Below are positions 24,074 through 36,790 of a stretch of DNA of 64,000 nt, in pieces. The translations under genes were made by a program, and so were the position numbers. Location of the stretch: contig NC_081841.1 in the NCBI RefSeq assembly GCF_963259705.1, forward strand, positions 29,229,358 through 29,293,357, written 5' to 3'. The DNA is from Myotis daubentonii (lineage: Eukaryota > Chordata > Mammalia > Chiroptera > Vespertilionidae). The notes beneath the pieces were generated by a model. That model made no database searches. It was given only the letters and a program-made list of their open reading frames with translations, and was not told where the DNA came from. The first letter of the stretch is position 1. Each line of letters starts with the position of its first letter.

Positions 24074-25255
24074 TGTTCACATACTTTAAATTTAAAGCCT
24101 GCTGAATTCTCTTAAAATTCATTTGAATCTGCAACTATTTAAGCTGTGAGTTGTGCACTGAAGAGAAAGTAAAACTATGGATTTTAAGAATGAAGCTGGA
24201 GGTAATATACAAATCCAGTTGATCAGTCTGGCAGAGAATTGATGCACAATTTGCATCCAGTGGCATTTTCTCTCTCTTACTCAACTGCTTCAGAACATTA
24301 TCAGAAAATCAATATGATATGCCAATATGATGACATAATTTCAGTCATAAGTCCCTTGTTCAAATTAGAACTTAGGTGCCCACATTGTGGATAATAATGG
24401 ACAGACAGCCTGACTCCATATCACTATGTGTCATCCAGAAAGGACTTGACTCAACTTCACTGCAAGTTTCCATGCATTTATCAAAGACCCTAAGTGCCAG
24501 CCAAACTGGCAACAGAGTGCGTCAGTCTCTTCAGGTCAAAAAAATAGAGGAAAAGGATAATATGTACCTAGTGCTAAAGTCTGGCTTTAGACCTCTTTCT
24601 AGCAGCCTTCTGTCTCCAACTGCCTTTCCTGATGTTCTGATCAAATTACCTTTAACATTCACTCTTGATTGCATGCTTTGATTCTCTTTCTCTTTTATTA
24701 ATGAGGTTACCACCTCAGCATTATCTTTACAGCTCATTCTCTTCCAAGCTTGTTCATTCCTATAAAACTATTGGGAATGTTTTATTGTCTTTCATTTGGT
24801 GTATACAAATTTAATTGTGAAGGTTGATTATGTCATTTAGTGTGGGTTTTTTTAATTATTATTCTCTAACAGCATGAATCTCCAAGAGAATGCCTCTAAC
24901 CATATAATTTGTCCTCAATAAGTATATTCAAATTATTGGCAACTTTCAGGCAGAGTGTGCATATATTTTTTGTTAATATTATCAGAAGTTTGTTTCCATA
25001 ATCTGTTATACAGCATATTCCAGTCAGGCTCCATCTATGCTTGGTTAAAGAAATATCCTACAACACATGCTGCTTACCATGTCTGCCTACAATGAAGATA
25101 ACAATTCTGTAACAGACCATTGAGGCACAGCTGGTCCAGATATTTATGAATAACATTTTTATACATTTAAATAATTTGGGGACATTAGAGAGGCAACATA
25201 AAGCTTAATTGTAGAATAAAAATTATACACAGTGTAATTTGTGGTTAAGTTTTTC
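24074..25255. other. Unique sequence
   Basis: I see no transposon. About 24170-24400 has balanced composition and an octamer-like AATTTGCAT at about 24250, so it could be functional, but nothing more can be said. Confidence 0.4.
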
Positions 25256-25257
25256 AT

Positions 25258-25690
25258 AGTCATTCATTCATTTGTACCTTTTATTTGAAAATATGTGTTT
25301 AATGTCTACTATTGATCTAGGCACTATACTGGATGCTAGAATGTAGCTAGGGAATGGAGACAAAATTGGTACTTGGTACTCTTCACGGGACCTATATTCT
25401 AGTGTGCCACAGAATCAATTAGCAAGCCTAAAAAATATATAGTATAGCAGAAGAAAATGAATGCTGTGAAGAATAGGACAATAAAGGAGAGACGAGTATG
25501 TACTGGGAAGGGCTGGGAAGACTTCCCTGATTACTTGATATTTGAGCAAAGACCTGAAGGAAGCAAAGTAGTGAACTATATTGACATGTGGGAAAACAGC
25601 ATTCCACGCAGAAAGAATGCACCTACATGCCCCTGACCTTGAGGCATGTTCGCAGGTTCAGGAAAGAGCAAGGGCTTGAGCGTGTCTGGA
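25258..25690 (-). repeat. L2 LINE 3' region
   Basis: The antisense L2 order is kept: ATTCATTCATTTG, GATCTAGGCACTATACTGGA, CTGGGAAGACTTCCCTGATT, CATTCCACGCAGAAAGAATG, then AGGTTCAGGAAAGAGCAAG. Confidence 0.8.
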
Positions 25691-28600
25691 GCATCTTGTT
25701 TGGGTTCCTTTGACCTGGGGATTCATGTGCAAATGATTTATTAAAAAAAACTGATAAGGGGGAAGGGAAAGTTAAACATGAATGCAATTTCAGGTGAAAT
25801 CTTCACCTCAACCCTGGTCTTCTAGATTGTAAATTACTTGGCAGAGTTTGTACCACCTTGAGGTAAGAGATATGGGTTTTCCAACTTCTGCAGTAGTCAG
25901 CCATTGGCTTGGGCAACCCTGGGCAGACTTACACTCGCAGACACTCTGGATAACAGTGTTTCTGGACAAAGCGGCTACAGCAGCCCAAGTCTCCTGATAA
26001 AGGGTGTAGGTGCTGAGTGTGCAGAAGCTACAGAGATGGATGCGTAGAACCAGAAGTATTTTCCCAGAAGATCTGAGAGATGTGGAGTCAGACGCTGATC
26101 AGTAGTTAGCCTCCCTTGGATTTGGTCCCGTGACGGAAATGCAGGAAATGTAGACCTTGTACTGGTAAATGACCATGTGGAGAACTCACCTATCTATACA
26201 AAATCAATTTGAACTGTGACATTAATGTTTATAAATCTTGTATTATTTTGTGTATTATAACTGATGATAAGAAAGGTTACTGTGTAATATCAGTTAGCAT
26301 TTTTTTTTTTTACTTTAACTGGTAATCTATATTTGAAATAGGTTCCTCTGTCTGTAGTGAAAATAGAAGACAATAAGAAGACTTATGATAAATCATCAAG
26401 ACCAAGTAGAGGCTAATGCAATATTTTTGGAAAGAGAAACTTTTGGGACTACAGAGGTGAGATATGAAAATAGAGCCAACTGGATTTGTTCATGAATTTC
26501 AAAGTGAATTTCCTATTTTTGTTTAGTCTGAGTTTTTCTACTATCCTGTTGTTCTCTTCCTTCCCTAAACAATCCTCCCCATCTCTACTAATCGTCTTTT
26601 GGTATGAAAGATAATTGTTTAGGTAAATTTATATTATCTGCCTACAACTTCTCAACATTTACATTTTGATGAGTACTTATGAATTGTTTGAAAGGCACTG
26701 ATTATCTCTAACACTCTTAGACATTTACTCACCACCAAATATTGATTTTACTCTTACTTGTCCTGACTTACTCTTGACTTTTTTTCTTATCCCCTCCTTT
26801 GCTGTTAATACATTCCCCATATGCCCAAATGATAGTTCTCTTCTATTACAATATCTCCAATTCTCTCTCCCATTATTCTACCACATTATCTAGATTCTAT
26901 GCTACGCAAAGGTTTCTAAGGTCAGGGACACAGACTTGGAGAACATTGATGGGGAGAGTAGTCAGAAAAGCTCTGAAGGATGAAGTGTATCCTTAATAAG
27001 GCAAATTAAGGTGGCTGCACATCTGGAGGAATGGGCAGATTCAGAATAGGGTGCTGGTAGCTAAAGTCCACACAGTTAGTAAACAAAGAGAAATGTTGCA
27101 TAGTAATAAAACAAGGAATCTTTTTATATTGCCATAAATCTGGAAAATAATTAGTTTTCTTTCTTTAATTTTTTTTTTTGGTAACAAATACTTAGGTGAT
27201 GATTTGATTGTGTTTTATTTTAAACTTCCCTGAAAGCAAGTCTGATTTATTTCAGGTGGTATTTGGAAGGTAAGACCAAAGAGCTGGGGTAGATATCAGA
27301 ATAGAGAAAGGGGAGAAAAGCTTTATCCAGGGGACATGTGTGGGCAATTGAGGCCTTAAGACAATGCTAAGAGTATAGAATGTCATTTAGATTTGTCTAC
27401 CCAAGACAGGATGAAGAGATTATTATTCATCAATTTGACTTTGCCATTGCTTGGAAGTCATCTCATCAATTTCCCTATACTTCTAGGCTATTCATACTTC
27501 TAAGAGTTGGATGCAGAACGCTCAGATGCCAAGAGTTGAGGCAAGGCATTCTTAGTTAAAAAAAGAAAAGTGAGTCTTCACAGAAGTGTCCGGACTTGGT
27601 TGAACTCATAGGTGAATTCAAAATGTGGGCCAGAACACTAGACACATCTGATACAGATGGTGATGATAGCATCTTATCAGGGATGGGTGCCTGAGACCCA
27701 AGAAACTTGAGGCTATTATTCAACTTTTCAGAGCTTTTGGTAAGTATTTTTTATGTCCCCAGGGACTTTACAAAAGGTAACTCTTTGGTGGTAGATGCAT
27801 GAATCTGACCAATTTGTTTCTATATGGATTTATTCAGGGGTTAGAAATAGGCAAATGATTGCTTTGTGAAAATGACTCAATGTTTCATTCCAAGTTAATC
27901 TTAAAAAGAAGTTTGTTTATTTTTGAAGGTTGTTTTCTTAAATACTCATATCTCAAATTTCCCAAGTTAAAGGCCTATGAATAAAGCTACTGACATTTTG
28001 TGAGAGTTAAATGACTGGCTCCTGAACATTTCATAAAGCAACTATTTTCTCCGTCTTTTTGATTTATTACTATTTAACTATGAGATTGAAATCTCAGAAT
28101 AATCTCACGCCTCGGAGATTCCCATAAGAAGTTATATATTCCCTGTGTCTCTAGTAGGCTACCTTGACCTTTCATGTTTCAAACTGAAGCCCTTTTCTAT
28201 CATTAGATTTTAAAGTTTTCAAAAATCTAGGGAGAAAAAGTTTTCTTTCTTATCCTCCCTTACATTGCCTCTGGGTTGAGAAAGAAAGTAAGTAAAACAA
28301 AAGATTTTTGTCTGCCTTGTACCCAAAGGAAGTTGAAATGGAAGCCTCAAGTGCAATGACCTTAATGACTATTGCTCTTTTATCAAAATGTATACTTAAT
28401 AGTTCATAGAATACTTAGTTCAGCTGGGCACAATTTTGAACTTTGGATAGAAGACATATTTCTGTAGGAAAACTTACCTTTCCAGAGGGGGTAATTCTTT
28501 TATGCCCAAGGTTTAAGTAGATTACATGGGGGAAAGCAATGTTTGAGAACAATGTAAGGATGACCAAACTTCTGGTATCTAATAAAAGCTATATCCTCTA

Positions 28601-30537
28601 ACTTGCCCATAGTAACCTGAATAAAAATATATCGAATGTCTTTCTCATGTATCAATCTGCCCATCATTGCAAACCTAGTTAGCAAACATATTAAAACACT
28701 AATTAAATATGATATTTCATATAATATGCTAGACAAATTGAAGCAATAAATACTCATCTTTTTATTACATTAGTACCACATTGCATGTGTGTGTTGGTGT
28801 CCATACACATAGAGGAATTAACTAATACCAGCTAGCAAGAAACTATTGATACATTTTCAGGAATTTTGTGAGCTGGTTGTTTAACCTTGTCAAAATTAAA
28901 TTATATAAGATTATAATTAAATAAATTAAATTAAAACTGGAGTAATTACAAATTTCAAAATTCATTACCTTCTAGTTATTGTTCTACATTTTACCATTAT
29001 ATATACTCTTGAACTTGTTTATATTTATTTTATCTGTATGGTGGAAATATTATCTAATGGCATGGTACATCTCTTAACAGGTAATGTCAAGTTAGTACCT
29101 TAAACTAGACATGGTGCCAAGTACCTAGGTGAATGTTATAAATCAGGACTTACGTTTTGTTGAATAACCAAACTTAAGAAAATATAAAAAAATGCAGATC
29201 AAACTTTAAAAGGTGTTGTGTTCAGTTGCCATTATATCATCAATAACACAAAAGTTTTGGGAAATATTCTTACAGAACTTGGGACTATTATTTAACCTAC
29301 CAAAGAAATTGCTCTTATCAATGACAAAAAAATGAAGTTTAACTTATTCTTCAGTTTCACTTTGCTTTACTCATTAATATAAATAATAATATCAACCAAC
29401 ATTCATCAATTGCAACTATAGATTGGTTAAGAATACAAGCATTCAAAAATTGATAAAAGAATTATATGAGAATCAATTGGCTATATAAAATTTAAGACAA
29501 AAATACTGCATATTTTATTGCTATTAATAACAATGAAATTTATAATACACACACACATATATATATGTATATATATATATACATATGAGTGTATTTGGAT
29601 TGATTGATTGACAGATACATATATAGATAAAGATTTATGATTTTATGATTTTTTTTGGGGGGGGGGGAAGGGAGGGAAGCTGGCTGTTGAACATTTACCA
29701 ACACAGCTTTGTATAAATATAGGATTTTAATAACCAAAGCATTTTATATAGTTCTTAAAAATAACCAAGGTAATGCAATAAAATTATATTATTTTTATGT
29801 AGCATATTTCAGCTTGGTGTGTGATTAATTTATTTCACATAGGATCAAGTATATTTAAATAATGTAGAGATATTATCCACAAAATTGTAGAAATAGCCCA
29901 TAGATTTTTGCAGTTTACATGATATAATCTTGGATAAAAACAAATATTACATGCTTTTATTATGCTAATAAAATGAAAGGTATGTGCTTTGACTTGATTT
30001 TGGAATAGGGGTTATTTCAAAAGAAAGGAATATCATGATTTCATTTCTTTCTGTGGTGATTTTGACTTCTCTAAAGTGCTTGTCTTTTTGATGACTATTC
30101 CTCATCACTTCTTTTGCCTTTTAGCTCCCTGAAAAAGAGTTCTCTTTCTGATTCTCCTTGAATAACATTTGAGTTTGTACATGGTAATTGAAAACAGGGG
30201 CCCACAGAGGTAAAGGGGCCTGGAGTTCACAAGTTATAATGTGATCCCAGTTATGGATGAGAACATTGGAATGGGTGAAATATTTTTATTTCTACTACTA
30301 ACTGCAATATATTTGGGGTGGATAATTAGGAGAAAATGATTAAACCAGTCATCTCATAGAATAGTATTTTTTTTTGTGTGTGTGTGTTTTTCCTTTCAGT
30401 TCAATAGACATTCCTCCTAACTTTTTAAATTGAAGTGAACATATTGCTATCTTAAGATGAATAATAATACTATTTAATACCCCTAAAGCAGCGTTTGCAA
30501 ACTGTTTTTTGTAAGTAAATGTTACTGCAATAGAGTA
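25691..30537. other. Mostly unique AT-rich sequence
   Basis: No element with clear ends was recognised over almost 5 kb. Minor features are a TATATG-rich microsatellite at about 29550-29590 and a T8-G11 run near 29650-29668. No credible coding frame is seen. Confidence 0.4.
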
Positions 30538-30783
30538 GAGCTCAGTCTTTTATTTATTTTTTAAAATGTGTTTTTATTGATTTTTTAGAAAGAGAGGAAG
30601 GGAGAGTAGAAGAAGATAGAAACATCTATGGTAGCGAAACATGTATCCGCGGCCTTCTGCACAACCGCTACTAGGGATCAAGCCTGCAACCCTGGCATAT
30701 GTCCTGACCAGGAATCGAACCAGCAACCTCTTGATGCATGGGACGATGCTCAATCCACAGCCAGGCTGGAGCTCAGTCTTTTA
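30538..30783 (-). mobile_element. Ves SINE (30553-30768) with perfect 15-bp target duplication
   Basis: The minus-strand element begins TCCAGCCTGGCTGTGGATTG at 30768 and ends in an A/T-rich tail near 30553. The 15-bp direct repeat GAGCTCAGTCTTTTA occurs at 30538-30552 and 30769-30783. The body has diverged from the other Ves copies here. Confidence 0.93.
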
Positions 30784-31044
30784 CATGTTGAATGGGGCTA
30801 CTTTGGAGCTAGAGCAGCGGGCTTGAGTAGTTGCTGCACAGATCTCATGGTCACCAAGCCCAAGTTATCTAGTATCTTACTCTTTAGAGAAATACTTCGT
30901 TGAACACTGGTCTAAAGCAGGAATGACAAGCCAACAAAAATCAATTGGTTATCTCTAACATAGTCATTAATCAGTAATGTATGTGATGAGTGAAACAATA
31001 TTTATACCAGATATCTGCCATCCTTGATCCAAAAAAGAGAGCCA

Positions 31045-31281
31045 GCCCTAGCCGGTTTGGCTCGATGGTTCAGTGATGGCCAGTGGTCTGAAGGGCCCCA
31101 AGTTTGATTCTGCTCAAGGGCACATGCTCCGGTTGCAGGCCCGATCCCCAGTAGTGGGTGTGTGGGAGGCAATTGATCAATGATTCTCTCTTATCATTGA
31201 TGTTTCTATTTCCCTCTCCCTCTCCCTTCTGCTCTGAAATCAATAAAACTACATTTAAAAATAATAAAATAAAATAAAAAA
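31045..31281 (+). mobile_element. Ves SINE
   Basis: It begins GCCCTAGCCGGTTTGGCTCG with a pol III A box-like TGGCTCGATGG and a B box-like AGTTTGATTCT. A pyrimidine-rich block (TTTCCCTCTCCCTCTCCC) and an A-rich tail follow. The flanks show a short AAAAAAGA-type duplication. Confidence 0.92.
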
Positions 31282-31536
31282 AGACATCCTTTCCTTAGGA
31301 ATCACCAATGTAATCACAGAGAATAAATCAGTTCTTTTTTTTCACTTAATATTTAAAAGAGTTCAGCATCATCACAACTTTTAAAAGAGTACAGTTAGAA
31401 CACAAATTTCCAGCATAACCACAGGGTCAATTTGTTGCCTTTTTCATGATTTATTAATTAATATAATCATAGGAGTTTTCCTCTATGCTTTTCTTAAATG
31501 AAATAAAGTATCTTTCAAGTTACTCTTTATAAAGAT

Positions 31537-31993
31537 CTAGAGGCCCGGTGCACAAAAATTTGTGCACTCGGCGGGGTCCCTCAGCCTGGCCTGTGCCCTC
31601 TTGCAGTCTGGGATCCCTCGGGGGATGTCCACCTGCTGGCTTAGGCCCGCTGCCCGGGAGATTGGGCCTAAGCTGGCAGTCAGACATCCCTCTGGCAGCC
31701 CAGGAGCCCTTGGGGGATGTCCACTTGCCAGCGGGGATCAGGCCTAAGCTGCAGTCGGACATCCTTAGTGCTGCTGAGGAGGCGGGAGGGGCTTCCACCA
31801 TCACTGCTGTGCTGGCAGCCATCAGCCTGGCTTGTGGCTGAGCAGAGCTCCCCCTGTGGGAGCACACTGACCATCAGGGGGCAGCTCCTGCATTGAGTGT
31901 CTGCCCCCTGGCGGTCAGGGTGTGTCATAGTATCAGTCATTCCCAGTCGTTCTGCTGTTAGGGTCAATTTGCATATTACCCTTTTTATTATAT
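31537..31993 (-). mobile_element. HeliBat-type Helitron, part B of a composite
   Basis: Minus-strand 5' end TATAATAAAAAGGGTAATAT is near 31993. The 3' hairpin GTGCACAAA/TTTTTGTGCAC is at 31548-31567 and CTAG at 31537-31540. The 3' flank is A rather than T on the minus strand, so the outer boundary does not fully obey the A|T rule. On the minus strand it carries TGACCGCCAGGGGGCAG (31917-31901), a CTCF-core-like motif, with a plus-strand CCATCAGGGGGCAG opposite. Confidence 0.88.
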
Positions 31994-32686
31994 GCCTGGT
32001 GCATGGGTGGGGGCTGGCTGGTTTGCCCTGAAGGGTGTCCTGAATCAGGGTGGGGGTCCCCACTGGGGTGCCTGGCCAGCCTGGGTGAGGGGCTGATGGC
32101 TGTTTGCAGGCTGGCCACTGCCCCTTCAGGGTAGGGGTCCCTGCTGGGGTGCCTGGCCAGCCTTGGTGAGGGGCTGATTACTGTTTAAAGGCTGGCCACA
32201 GCACCTTCATGGTGGGGGTTCACTGGGATGCCTGGCCAGCCTGGATGAGGAGCTGATGGCTGTTTGCAGGCTGGCCACAGTCCCTTCAGAATGGGGGTCC
32301 CCACTGGGGTGTCTAGTCAGCCTGGGTGAGGGACTGATGGATGTTTGCAGGCTGGCCATGGCCCCCAGCCACCCAAGCTTCCAGTGGAAGCTGGTTGAAC
32401 ACAGGTATCTGGGATTTATTTATCTTCTATAATTGAAACTTTGTTGCCTTTAGCGGAGGCCACAGCAGCCAGGGCAGGCGGGAAGCTTGGCTTCCTTCAT
32501 TGCCGGGGCAACCAAGCCTCCTGTTTGCTCCAGCTCCATGGCTGCCGGCCGCCATCTTGGTTGGGTTAATTTGCATATAGTCGCTCTGATTGGCTGGTGG
32601 GCGTGGCTTGGGGCGTAGCGAAGGTGTGGTCAATTTGCATGTTTCTCTCTCTCTCTATCTCTCTCTTTTTTTTTTTTTAGATTAGA
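31994..32686 (-). mobile_element. HeliBat-type Helitron, part A of a composite (hairpin-less 3' end)
   Basis: Its 3' end reads TGCACCAGGC on the minus strand and abuts part B at 31993, as in the two other composites. The interior has about five 79-86-bp repeats containing GGCTGTTTGCAGGCTGGCCA. The 5' end is TCTAAT at 32686, with an A next to it on the minus strand. The normal AATAAAAGAGAAACATG start has been disrupted by a TC/T simple repeat (32644-32678). Octamer-like ATTTGCAT occurs at 32570 and 32632. Confidence 0.85.
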
Positions 32687-33465
32687 TGGCTTTATAGAAT
32701 AAAGAGCCCAAACACTTCTTTCCCTGTTGTGTCTGTCTGCTAATCTTAATCTCTCTTTTTTATTCCTTTATCACAGAAGTAGACATCAGAAGAAAAGTGA
32801 CAAGTGACTTGGTGAAGTGCAATCAAATATTTTAAACATTCTGCCTTTACTTATTTAAAAGCACCTAAAACACCGAGGTAATCTGTTATTGAGAATGTGC
32901 AAAACACCCAGCAGTCTTCAAGCAAGCATAAATCCTCATTCCTCTGTTAAAGACCACTTTTTTCATTCTTCATATCATTGTTTTTATAGCTCTCCTTCAT
33001 TATGTCTTACCATTTGACTCGTTAGACAAACTACCCTATTTTATACAGAGCTTTGATCTTTGCCTTCTGGTCCTCTCAAGGTAGACTGCAGTTAAAAGCT
33101 ACCTCTGCTTTTTTTTCTAACCCAATAAACTAACCTGGTCTTCCACTTTTTTCCTTCCCATCCATAAAGTGTTTCTGGACATACAGGCAATCAGGAGACC
33201 TGGATTTGAGAAGAGGCTGTATTATTTTATTCATGGGACTCTGCCAGTTCTTTAAAGTTTAGTTTTCTTCTTATTACAATGAGGAGGTTGGCTTAGATGA
33301 TTTGATATCTTTAGCCCTAAGTAGACTCTTGCTTTCCCTATCTTCTTGTCCAGCAATTCCTGAAAGCGATGCCAACCAAAATAGTAGTGTGTGTTCTGCC
33401 AAAGGTATGGACTCCATGTTTTAGGGACTCACCCATTTTAGATTAGTTTCCCCTTCAATCTAATC
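32687..33465. other. Unique sequence with a MIR scrap
   Basis: About 33190-33310 resembles MIR (GGAGACCTGGATTTGAGAA, then GTTTTCTTCTTATTACAATG). The rest is not recognised. Confidence 0.45.
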
Positions 33466-33735
33466 CCCACTTTTCACTTTTCCTCCATTTCTCCCTTCCC
33501 TTCTTCCCTCCCTCTTCTGTCCCTCCCTCCTTCCCTTTTCCCTCCCTCTTCCCTCCCCTACCCTCCTCTCCCCTCTCCTCCCTCCCTCCCTTCTTTCCTT
33601 CCCTCCTTTCTCCCTCCCTCCCTCCCTCCCTCCCTCCCTCCCTCCCTCCCTCCCTCCCTTCCTTCCTTCCTTCCTTCCTTCCTTCCTTCCTTCCTTCCTT
33701 CCTTCCTTCCTTCCTTCTTCCTTTCCTTCCTTTGA
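33466..33735. repeat. Long pyrimidine tract: (CCCT)n and (CCTT)n
   Basis: About 270 bp is almost pure C/T on the plus strand, with about 12 CCCT units (33611-33659) followed by about 14 CCTT units. The minus strand is a GGGA/GGAA tract with potential for G-quadruplex and triplex formation. The lysine/glycine/glutamate-rich frames here are artefacts. Confidence 0.95.
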
Positions 33736-33739
33736 AACA

Positions 33740-35240
33740 CCCCTTCCATCAGATATTATTTGCGAACTGCATTCCACTGGATATTTTAGCAATCAGTTCT
33801 AACTCAGATACATAGACCTTGCAGTTTAAGGGGCTTAGGTTGTAAAACTAACTGGCTACATTGGGACATCATTTTTTGAGAATACTCTTAAACAAGAGAA
33901 TAAAAAAGGGGTTTCAAATTTTAAAAGAACATTCATTAAATTTTACATTGCCAGATTCATCTGCAATTGCAAGCTGTGTATTGTTAGAGACATTCTCTCT
34001 GCTCACTGATCAGTTATTAGAGTAAGGTTAGTACATGGATTTGCATGCGATTCCACACTGGCTTGCAATCTATCAGGAGAGGCTTTGTGGAACTAAGAAG
34101 TATGTTCAAGGAATGTCATCTCAGTACTTCAAGGGTTTTTTCTTTAATAAAAAGGGCAATAGGGATCATACCAATCCACTGAATTTGCATGTTTTCCCCT
34201 CGCATTGCTGAAAACATCCTTTCAAACCAGCTTCAAATTAGAGCAATTAGGTGGGTAACTGTCCTAGTCTGAACTTACCCTTAAAAGCTTATTCTATGCA
34301 ACTAGAGTAATTAGACTTACTTCTGCAGACTTTTTTCTTTACTTCATTGTTCTCATGCATTAAGATAATGTTACTGTGCATGGGTTCACTTCAATGCAAT
34401 GGAATGGAGGTTGGGGATGGGGGGATAGAAAGACTTAAATAAAGAGGAAACCCAGCAAACAAAACTGAAACCCAGCTTATGACAGCAATCATGAAAAGTG
34501 TTTGCACTCTAATAGGGCTTGTTAAACAGAATTTTAATTAATCTGAAATTTGCAACATACCTGCTTGGCACTGTCCTTTGTAATGACTAGTTTTTGTTCC
34601 TAAAATAGATATATGAAATACCTCATGGTTTGCCAGATTATTTAGCCATGCTTTGCTATATCAAATTAATCTTAGTTGCTAACAGGATAACAGTTTTAGT
34701 TGTTTTTTCTTTGCTTTATCATATTATAATCATTATCCAAAGGGAACATACCAGGTCAAGTGTTAACAATATGTGCATTGCAAAAATAAAAGTTAAGATT
34801 TGCCATCTGTTCAAAAGTGGTACCATTACATTAGATATTTTTCAAGAAAATTCCCTTTAATCCAAATAACATTTTGATTTTTGTTTCAGCTTTTAAAGAC
34901 TATAGATACATTTTTGTGAAGCAAAATTATAATACATAATTAAGAAATAGATCAGAATTGAAATGTTGTAAGGCAATACAGTGCACCCTTGTGTCAATAT
35001 TTAAAGTATATAAATTGAAATGTAATTTTTTGGGATGTGTTCCATGGATATAAATTTAGAGCTGGGAAAGGCATGTGTGACGTAATACTCATTAAATATT
35101 TGTTTAATTCAGTAGATTGTAAGATTACAAAACTGCAATATTGTTTACATTCAAAATGTTGATCAGAAGTTGCTGACTGGGCCCTGATTCTCAGGCACAA
35201 TAGCCCTCCACCCTGCTCTGTATTCTAGGTGCAATGCAGT
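33740..35240. other. Unique block, candidate conserved noncoding element (strongest 33880-34620)
   Basis: No transposon ends or known repeat words are seen over about 1.5 kb. The sequence is complex, with no low-complexity drift. It contains octamer-like motifs (ATTTGCAT at about 34038 and 34182), several TAATTA/CAATTA cores (about 34237, 34310) and GGAATG boxes (about 34112, 34400). This texture is typical of developmental enhancers in gene deserts, but that is inference only. Confidence 0.35.
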
Positions 35241-35690
35241 GGCTTCTTGAGCTGTGATTTGCTTTCCCCAATATCTGTTGTTCATATATATGTAATCAGG
35301 TCATATCCATATATACCTGGACTCACTCTTTCTGTTCATGGCGACATGTTGGTCTTTGATGAGTTCATTTCTTTTGCTGTGTTGCCTTTGTTGTTCACCT
35401 GCATACAATTTCTCCTTAGTAATGGTAATGGTGATGTTGTGTGGTTTATTTAAGTTTCCAGTCTTTCAAAAAATGACCATAACATCCACATGAAAGGCTA
35501 AACAAAGGAACGATTTAAGAGGAGACCTTACTCAAGTTTAGTTTACTAATTATAGTTGAAGGGAAGACTTCCATTCCTTTCCTCTCAACTCTGTGTCCTG
35601 AGCTAAACCATACTGGGAGGGAAGGCGTTTCCCATGCCTGAATGAGCAAGATCAGCTTTTCACAGGATAAATGATGGCGTGGGGAAGAAA
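35241..35690. other. Unique sequence
   Basis: I recognise nothing. Confidence 0.4.
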
Positions 35691-35694
35691 AGGG

Positions 35695-35872
35695 ATTTGG
35701 ATTGAGTCAACAGGTGAAAAACCTGGCTTTGCCACCAATTGGCTGAGCAGGTTTGAATATCATTTTTCTCATCTGTATAATGTAGTCAATCATACCTTAC
35801 TCCTAAGGTTACAGTGAAGGTTTAATGAGATGTTATACAAAGCCCATGAACAATGCTTGTTAAATAGCAGAG
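35695..35872 (+). repeat. MIR SINE
   Basis: The MIR order is clear: ACCTGGCTTTGCCACCAATT, TTTTTCTCATCTGTATAATG, TTACAGTGAAGGTTTAATGA, then CAATGCTTGTTAAATAG. Confidence 0.85.
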
Positions 35873-36150
35873 AAATGGAGGGTGGCAATTAAATGTATCA
35901 TTTTCCATATACTAGGACCAAACACCCTGCTGTGAAATCCCTGAAAGCAGGAACATAACAATTCATAGAATCTCTGGGGCCCATCACTGTGCCTAAAATA
36001 CAACAGGAACTCATACATTTTGCTGAGAGAATGCATTAAGTGGATAAGAAAATGATTGTATGAATAAGAGCTTAGAATGCAAAAGCATGTAGAAATAGTA
36101 CCATAGATCAAAAGTAAACTTTATTTTTCAATGTACAGTAGCAATGATAA
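35873..36150. other. Unique sequence
   Basis: I recognise nothing. Confidence 0.4.
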
Positions 36151-36612
36151 AATAGCTACTCTTTTTTAAAAATATTTTTTTATTGATTTCAGAGAAGAAG
36201 GGAGGAGAAAGAGATAGAAACATCAATGATGAGAGAGAATCATTGATCAGCTGCCTCCTGCATGCCCCACATTGGGGATCAAGCCAGCAACCTGGGCAAG
36301 TCTCCTTACTGGGATTCTAACCGTGACCTCCTGGTTCATAGGTCAACACTCAACCACTGAGCCATGCTGGCTGGGCTTTTCATGATTTTTTAAAATATGT
36401 TTTCATTGACTTTTAGAAAGAGAGGGAGGGAAAGAGAGAGAGAGATAGACACATCAATGATGAGAATCATTGATCATCTACCTCCTGCATGCTCCACACT
36501 GGGGATTGAGCCCACAACCTGGCATGTGCCCTGACCAGGAATCAAACCATGACCTCTTGGTTCATAGGTGGACACTCAACCACTGAGCCACTGCAGCCAG
36601 GCAATAGCTACT
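36151..36612 (-). mobile_element. Dimeric Ves SINE (36165-36376 and about 36389-36602)
   Basis: Two complete minus-strand Ves copies lie head to tail with a short A/T linker. Both show the tRNA-related head (GCCTGGCTGCAGTGGCTCAG and GCCCAGCCAGCATGGCTCAG on the minus strand) and the CATCAATGATGAGA segment. A direct repeat AATAGCTACT occurs once at each outer edge (36151-36160 and 36603-36612), and I see no duplication at the junction. This suggests the pair inserted together, or that the second copy entered the tail of the first. Confidence 0.85.
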
Positions 36613-36644
36613 TTCTTATGAAGCTAGAGTAGAATGTGAAGGTT

Positions 36645-36790
36645 CTTGAAAAGACCAAGAAGTGTGACTCTACCACTAACTAGCTGAAATAACTCAAACC
36701 AACCTAAGTCTGCCTAGGATTTAAAGTCCTCATCTCTAAAAATGAGGACTTTGCATAAAATGATATCTAGCATGTCACCTACCCTTCTCT
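36645..36790 (+). repeat. MIR SINE fragment
   Basis: GACTCTACCACTAACTAGCT followed by GTCCTCATCTCTAAAAATGA fits the MIR core. Confidence 0.65.

Noticed and set aside
33460..33792. Lysine/glycine/glutamate-rich frames
   Set aside because: Pure product of the (CCCT/CCTT)n tract.
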